From positions 12,690 to 21,608 of the forward strand of contig NZ_KL591041.1 in the NCBI RefSeq assembly GCF_000716335.1: a stretch of DNA of 8,919 nucleotides. The letters are read 5' to 3'. The notes under the pieces are model-generated. The model did no database searches, was not told the origin of the DNA, and saw nothing but the letters and a program-made list of their open reading frames with translations. This DNA is from Streptomyces sp. NRRL S-118 (GTDB taxonomy: Bacteria; Actinomycetota; Actinomycetes; Streptomycetales; Streptomycetaceae). Made by a program: the position numbers and the translations under genes. This document shows, one piece after another, positions 5,768 through 8,919 of this stretch (position 1 is the stretch's first letter; every line of letters starts with the position of its first letter).

Positions 5768-5998
5768 ATGGCGACCAGGACGCCGATCAGACAGCTACCC
5801 ATTCAGCCACGGCCCCGAGCAGGCGAGGGACGCACCGCGTTCATCGAGCGTCTGGCCACCGCGAACTTCCTCCCGGCCCAGCTACCTGCGCTCCTACCTT
5901 CGCGACCCCGACTCCCCGAAGGCAGCCCCGTCCTGGGAGCGCCTGGCGGGGGTCACCGGCCGCGACCCAGTCCTCGTACAGCGCGTGCTCCGAGCGCC
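5768..5998 (+). pseudogene. N-terminal fragment of TniQ-like protein, frameshifted
   Basis: The ATG at 5768 opens MATRTPIRQLPIQPRPRAGE and continues GRTAFIERLATANFL, matching the start of TniQ-type proteins (LPxxPRPxxGExxxxYIxRLAxANxL). The next residues expected, RPSYLRSYLRDPDS and then WERLAGVTGRDPVLVQRVLR, are present but one frame over. Reading CTCCCGG at 5870-5876 as CTCCGG restores the frame, so one extra C at 5872-5874 explains the break. Similarity stops near 5998 and the rest of the protein is gone. It directly follows the TniB fragment, the usual tniB-tniQ order. TniQ proteins help target-site or end recognition during transposition; this copy is dead unless the extra C is a sequencing error, and it is truncated in either case. 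Confidence 0.68.
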
Positions 5999-6015
5999 AG
6001 GGTGCCGGTCGACGG

Positions 6016-6135
6016 CCCCACCGCCGCGCCCGCCTCGCAGTCCTCCGGGTATGCGGCTTCGGCGCGCTTGCTGGCGGCCTGGGCGGTGTCGCGGACCTCG
6101 CTGTTCAGGCGGGTGAGCAGGGCGAGCGCCGACTC
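6016..6135 (-). pseudogene. Coding-like fragment abutting the transposon scar
   Basis: The minus frame from 6135 reads ESALALLTRLNSEVRDTAQ and then AASKRAEAAYPEDCEAGAAV, with strong G/C third positions and a helical, plausible composition. No start codon precedes it in frame, and codon quality collapses at about 6016, close to where the TniQ fragment ends on the other strand (5998). The frame closes at a TGA at 5953-5955. It looks like an internal piece of a gene cut at a deletion or insertion junction. Family unknown. Confidence 0.35.
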
Positions 6136-6301
6136 ATGGGTGGCCGTTGAGGATGGGCCTGAGCCGGGAAGCGAACTTCTTTCCGATGCTGTGGTCGCCC
6201 TCGCCCCAGAGGGAGGTCACCTCCGGCCCTCTCAGCATGTCGAGCAGGTCGATCAGATGGGCGAGGTCAGGGTCGTCGGCGAGAGTGATTGGTTCGGTCA
6301 C
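6134..6301 (-). CDS. Small acidic hypothetical protein, 55 aa
   Basis: GTG at 6301, with GGAGG 9 nt upstream, starts a 55-codon ORF ending TGA at 6134-6136. It reads MTEPITLADDPDLAHLID, then LLDMLRGPEVTSLWGEGDHS, then IGKKFASRLRPILNGHP. Codon use is typical of the host and the composition (acidic N-terminal helix, Lys/Arg-rich C-terminal helix) looks like a folded small protein. It is transcribed away from the gene pair starting at 6532, with a 230-bp divergent spacer between them. Not recognised. It could be a complete small protein or the beginning of a gene whose downstream part is the out-of-frame fragment at 6016-6135. Confidence 0.5.
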   Translation of the reverse strand: MTEPITLADDPDLAHLIDLLDMLRGPEVTSLWGEGDHSIGKKFASRLRPILNGHP

Positions 6302-6531
6302 AGGCGGCTGCCTCCGAGAACTGGGGTTGAACCGGACCGGCGCCGCCGATCATCACGGTGCTGGTTCGGGGACACGCCGTTGATGGGCAGAACTGCCCGA
6401 TTCGCAGCTTGGGATGGCCGATATTGTCCTCGTCCCGCAGCCGGATGTGTTCGGCAACAGGAGCGTCTGCGTTGTGAGACAGGTGCGCAACGAGCGGGCG
6501 GTGGGGCCGGGTGCACGGCCAGCCTGCGGGG

Positions 6532-6675
6532 ATGGACAAGTTGATCGAGCTGGTCGGCACGCTCGTCTCCGGGGCGGTCATTGCCGTCCTGGCGTCGTGG
6601 CTGACCAGTCGTGCCCGCAACCGCCAGGAGCAGCAGGCGGAGGTCGGGGCGCTGCGGGTGCAGCGGATGCGATGA
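6532..6675 (+). CDS. 47-aa membrane-anchor peptide
   Basis: From ATG 6532 the product is MDKLIELVGTLVSGAVIAVL followed by ASWLTSRARNRQEQQAEVG and a short basic end. It has one N-terminal transmembrane helix (residues ~4-24), then a positively charged, coiled-coil-prone segment, so an N-out/C-in anchor is expected. Only a poor ribosome-binding site (GCGGGG directly before ATG) is seen. Its TGA overlaps the next ATG as ATGA (6672-6675), the classic sign of translational coupling. The alternative is that this is the N-terminus of a single ~200-aa protein split by one missing G near 6664-6667: restoring it gives LRVQRDAMTVAVMELQ, which reads through smoothly. I cannot decide between the two from sequence alone. 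Confidence 0.55.
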   Translation: MDKLIELVGTLVSGAVIAVLASWLTSRARNRQEQQAEVGALRVQRMR

Positions 6676-7130
6676 CGGTGGCGGTGATGGAACTGCAGGG
6701 CGCGGCGGCCGCCAACCGGCTGCTGTGGGAGAGGCCGACCGAGCGCGGCCGGACGTTCCTGCTGACGGTGCTCGCCTTCGCCGGTGGCGCCGCCCGGGCC
6801 CGGATCGCTGGCGGAACGGACGTGCAGAGCGGCCTGGTGGGCTTCGGGCGTGCGGCTGAGCTGCTGAGCCGGGAACGGGCGGCGAGCAAGCAGACCGCGG
6901 CCGCCGTGCGGGAGCCGCTCGCCCGGGCCGCGACCGCCGCCGCCCCGCTCATGCGCTGCTCCGACCCGGCCGTGGTCACCGCCACGGAGCAGCTGCTGAA
7001 CGCCCTGAGCGACGTGGAGGACACCGCGCGCCTGGAGGCTGCCCTGGAGGCGTTCGGCCGGGCCGTCAACGCGGCCACCGCACCGCGGTTGTCGTGGTGG
7101 GCGCGGCGGCGTGCCGCGCGGACGGGCTGA
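6672..7130 (+). CDS. Hypothetical helical protein, 152 aa
   Basis: Read from ATG 6672 (MTVAVMELQGAAAANRLLWE) to TGA 7128-7130. The protein is Ala/Arg/Glu-rich and mostly helical, with no catalytic motif I can name. It has WERPTERGRTFLLTVLAFAG early, a long central helical pair, and a C-terminal WWARRRAARTG tail. The segment TFLLTVLAFAGGAA is mildly hydrophobic but too short and too close to charged residues for a confident membrane helix. It is translationally coupled to, or originally fused with, the upstream membrane-anchor peptide, so it probably acts at the cytoplasmic membrane face. The same frame is open upstream to 6414, but codon quality there is poor, so a start before 6672 is unlikely. 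Confidence 0.65.
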   Translation: MTVAVMELQGAAAANRLLWERPTERGRTFLLTVLAFAGGAARARIAGGTDVQSGLVGFGRAAELLSRERAASKQTAAAVREPLARAATAAAPLMRCSDPAVVTATEQLLNALSDVEDTARLEAALEAFGRAVNAATAPRLSWWARRRAARTG

Positions 7131-7153
7131 CCGTGGCGGTCCTTCCGTAGGAT
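7127..7153 (+). promoter_or_regulatory. Tentative promoter for the DUF6461-like gene
   Basis: TAGGAT (7148-7153) fits the actinomycete -10 consensus TAGRRT. CTGACC (7127-7132) is a fair -35, but the 15-bp spacer is short. Alternatively GATACT (7227-7232) acts as the -10 and gives a leaderless or near-leaderless transcript starting about 7239-7242, which would fit the missing ribosome-binding site. Confidence 0.3.
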
Positions 7154-7241
7154 GCGAAATGCCGCGTCCGGCCGCATTCCTTGTGCCGGCACTTGCCACG
7201 ACCAGGACCGCCGCCAGTACCAGGCCGATACTGTGATCGGC

Positions 7242-7901
7242 ATGAGTGACGGCATCGCGTGGATAGGCGCACACCACCACACCCCTCCATCGGCCGTGCC
7301 TGGCATGCTCGGCGGCATCTCGCTGACCCTGGCCCGAGGCGTGGAGACGGACGAGTTCCTCATCAACCTGGGTGCCGACCTCGACGAGCTAGCCGCGCGC
7401 ACCCCGTGCAGGGAACTGCGCGCACCGGCCGGGCAGCCGGGCCAGCCCTCCCCCCACCTCAACCGCGCCATGTACGGCACGTGCGGTGAGTGGACGTACG
7501 TGCTGGAGGACTGGGGCATGGCGACCTGGGCGACCGGCTACCAAGGCAAGGTCGAGTCGATGCTTCCCCGCGAGGGTGAAGAGATCCTCTGCCTGACCGC
7601 CAACCGTTTCAGCCCTCCGGCCCTGATCCTCCATGCGCCCGGTGCCTGCGCGTACCGGGCTGACTTCGGCACCGACACCGGGCAGGGCTCAGCTCTCGAT
7701 GCCGCCCTCTCCGCGGCGGGTGCGGTGTTCCCGTCGATGCCTGAGGCTAGTGAGGCCGAAGTCGTCGCGTACTTCGAGGAGCATGGCGAGCGCCTGCCCG
7801 AGCTGGTGTTCACCGCCGTGGGCGCCTACACGGGCGTGGCCATCGACCAGGACGCCGTGAAGGCCGGTGACCTTCCCGGTGTCCTCATCGCCCCGGCCTG
7901 A
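7242..7901 (+). CDS. DUF6461-like protein
   Basis: 219 aa from ATG 7242 (MSDGIAWIGAHHHTPPS); a GTG three codons upstream (7233) is an equal alternative. No ribosome-binding site precedes either, so leaderless translation is possible. The middle of the protein, YGTCGEWTYVLEDWGMATWA and the following beta-rich segment with LPREGEEILCLTANRFSPP, matches the layout of DUF6461-type actinobacterial proteins (a glycine plus EWxxxLED strand, then a turn and an alternating hydrophobic sheet). Those proteins are uncharacterised and often occur in several copies near type VII secretion or toxin-immunity loci; that link is background knowledge and not shown here. It ends with ...DLPGVLIAPA. No signal peptide or membrane helix, so probably cytosolic. 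Good codon use throughout. Confidence 0.75.
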   Translation: MSDGIAWIGAHHHTPPSAVPGMLGGISLTLARGVETDEFLINLGADLDELAARTPCRELRAPAGQPGQPSPHLNRAMYGTCGEWTYVLEDWGMATWATGYQGKVESMLPREGEEILCLTANRFSPPALILHAPGACAYRADFGTDTGQGSALDAALSAAGAVFPSMPEASEAEVVAYFEEHGERLPELVFTAVGAYTGVAIDQDAVKAGDLPGVLIAPA

Positions 7902-7924
7902 TCGTCTGCCGCGCAACTGAGACC

Positions 7925-7954
7925 GGCCCCCACCCTGATCGCAGGGTGGGGGCC
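7925..7954. terminator. Bidirectional terminator, perfect 13-bp stem
   Basis: GGCCCCCACCCTG (7925-7937) is exactly complementary to 7942-7954, with loop ATCG. It sits between two convergent genes, 24 bp after the stop at 7901 and 23 bp before the minus-strand stop at 7977, so it probably serves both. Confidence 0.85.
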
Positions 7955-7976
7955 AATGCCGTGGAGGCCGGGGGTG

Positions 7977-8919
7977 TTACTTCGCGGCCAGCTTGCAGAT
8001 CACCGGCTGACCGCCGCCGATGCCGTACGTGCAGGTGCCGCCGTCATCCATCCGCGTGTCCAGCCAGTACGCATCCTTGTCCATGATGCGCATGTCCCGC
8101 ATGAACGTCGCGAAGTGGTTGCCCATGGATTCCTGGTTGTGCATGCCGGAGATAGCCGACCGGCCGCACACCTCGCTGAACGTGGGGTCGGTGCCGTTCA
8201 GGGAGAACAGGTGGACCATGCTGCCGTGCTTCTTGGCGTAGGTGCCAATACACGCCGCGCCCGTCGGCGTGGTCCCGCCCGGGAGCAGGGCGGGGTTCAG
8301 GCCGCCCTCAGCGGAGGACATGCCGCCGCTGTTGTAGGAGGAGGCGAACGCGAACTCGTCACAGTTCAGCGCGTCGGCCGCGTCGACCAGGGCGGAGGCG
8401 TCCCCGTTCGCCGTGGCCCACCCGGTGGGGCAGATCCGGTTACGGCTACGGGAGTTCTGCGCGCTGTCGCCCATGTAGTACAGGGGCTTCCGGTCCGACA
8501 TCGAGCCCGGGTGCTTGGGGGTGGCCTTCTGGATCAGCCAGGCGTGCGCCGCGGCCTGCGGGAAAGCCTTGGCGTTGAAGATGTAGGTGGGCGCGTGGTT
8601 GACGAACACACAGCCCGTGCCCGGCCCGGCGTTGGTGGTGTCGCATCGGATCTGGTCGAGATCCTCCGTGCCGGCGTCGTAGTCCAATGACCACTGGTAG
8701 CCGGTCATGAACGGGCGGATCTTGCCGTCCGCAGGCAGAATGTTCGCGTCGATCTTCACATCCGGCTTGTACAGGTAGGTCTTCCCGGCAACCGAGGCGT
8801 CCCACGTGTACGGGGTGGTCAGCGACGCGGAATGCATCTCGCCCGGCACCCACCACGTCTTGCCCTTCCACTCGCTGTGATCGGGCTCATGCGGCGTACA
8901 CGACCCCTGGCACAGGTGC
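7977..8919 (-). CDS. Secreted NucA/NucB-type nuclease domain protein (5' partial)
   Basis: The frame is open from the right window edge to TAA at 7977-7979, ~314 residues; the start and any signal peptide lie outside. The C-terminal third carries the NucA/NucB deoxyribonuclease signature: NCDEFAFASSYNSGG (CDEF encoded at 8352-8363), then a Gly/Ser/Pro loop, then SGMHNQESMGNHFATFMRD and DKDAYWLD, matching the family pattern of DE(F/Y)xFAS, an Asn-Gln motif, and a closing strand near the C-terminus. The Asp/Glu in DEF are expected catalytic or metal residues. At least eight cysteines spaced across the protein suggest disulfides and export. The N-terminal ~200 residues (beginning HLCQGSCTPHE, with WKGKTWWVPGEMH) form a separate domain common in streptomycete homologues. 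Probable role: extracellular DNA degradation. It converges with the DUF6461-like gene through the hairpin at 7925-7954. Confidence 0.75.
   Translation of the reverse strand, partial: HLCQGSCTPHEPDHSEWKGKTWWVPGEMHSASLTTPYTWDASVAGKTYLYKPDVKIDANILPADGKIRPFMTGYQWSLDYDAGTEDLDQIRCDTTNAGPGTGCVFVNHAPTYIFNAKAFPQAAAHAWLIQKATPKHPGSMSDRKPLYYMGDSAQNSRSRNRICPTGWATANGDASALVDAADALNCDEFAFASSYNSGGMSSAEGGLNPALLPGGTTPTGAACIGTYAKKHGSMVHLFSLNGTDPTFSEVCGRSAISGMHNQESMGNHFATFMRDMRIMDKDAYWLDTRMDDGGTCTYGIGGGQPVICKLAAK

Noticed and set aside
6267..7519. Minus-strand ORFs covering 6267-7280 and 6578-7519
   Set aside because: Antisense shadows of the 6532-7130 pair and the DUF6461-like gene; Arg/Ser/Pro-rich and without start signals.
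7956..8690. Plus-strand ORF of 244 codons
   Set aside because: Antisense to the NucA/NucB-type gene, whose motifs and codon use clearly mark the minus strand as coding.
1..8919. tRNA/rRNA genes, CRISPR array, complete insertion sequence, attachment site
   Set aside because: Looked for cloverleaf-like arms, regularly spaced repeats with unique spacers, and terminal inverted repeats flanking a transposase; none was found beyond the scars reported.

Overview
The window looks like an accessory stretch of a high-GC actinomycete chromosome or large plasmid, most likely Streptomyces or a close relative. The grounds are the overwhelming G/C at third codon positions, GTG/TTG starts, hairpins without T-tracts where terminators should be, and protein families typical of streptomycetes (DUF402, DUF4259, DUF6461-like, secreted NucA/NucB-like nuclease, TniB/TniQ-type transposon genes). 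No RNA gene, CRISPR array or complete mobile element was seen.

Layout from left to right. 49-1362 (-) is a cytochrome P450 whose C-terminal two thirds are canonical, but whose first ~95 residues are not P450-like and hold two repeats resembling helix-turn-helix motifs. 1495-1537 is a perfect 19-bp inverted repeat at the end of the next gene. 1505-2443 (-) is an AT-richer gene for a protein with a putative N-terminal DNA-binding domain and a C-terminal alpha-helical repeat region; operator-like repeats lie upstream of it. 2611-2811 (+) is a small, very basic single-pass membrane protein followed by a hairpin. 2852-3480 is a scrapyard: the C-terminal end of an ISL3-like transposase, another possible transposase scrap, and the first ~20 codons of a DUF4259 gene with an intact ribosome-binding site. 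3635-4321 (-) is a complete DUF402 (FomD-like) gene, preceded by an array of GGCTTGCC repeats.

4581-5464 holds a strong terminator, a four-cysteine zinc-ribbon ORF (-), and two overlapping coding-like tracts on opposite strands, at least one of them decayed. 5551-5998 (+) is a relic of a TniB/TniQ-type transposon with frame breaks at C-runs. 6016-6301 (-) contains a short ORF of 55 codons and, behind it, a gene fragment. 6532-7130 (+) is either a two-gene operon with an ATGA overlap (47-aa membrane peptide plus 152-aa protein) or one gene split by a one-base deletion. 7242-7901 (+) is a DUF6461-like protein, converging through a 13-bp-stem terminator with 7977-8919 (-), a NucA/NucB-type nuclease gene whose 5' end lies beyond the window.

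I see no single operon or coherent multi-gene pathway. The genes are mostly monocistronic, face both ways, and are separated by scars of past insertions and deletions. The items most worth a second look are the chimeric P450, the putative DNA-binding/alpha-repeat protein with its operator-like upstream region, and the split membrane-anchored gene at 6532-7130.
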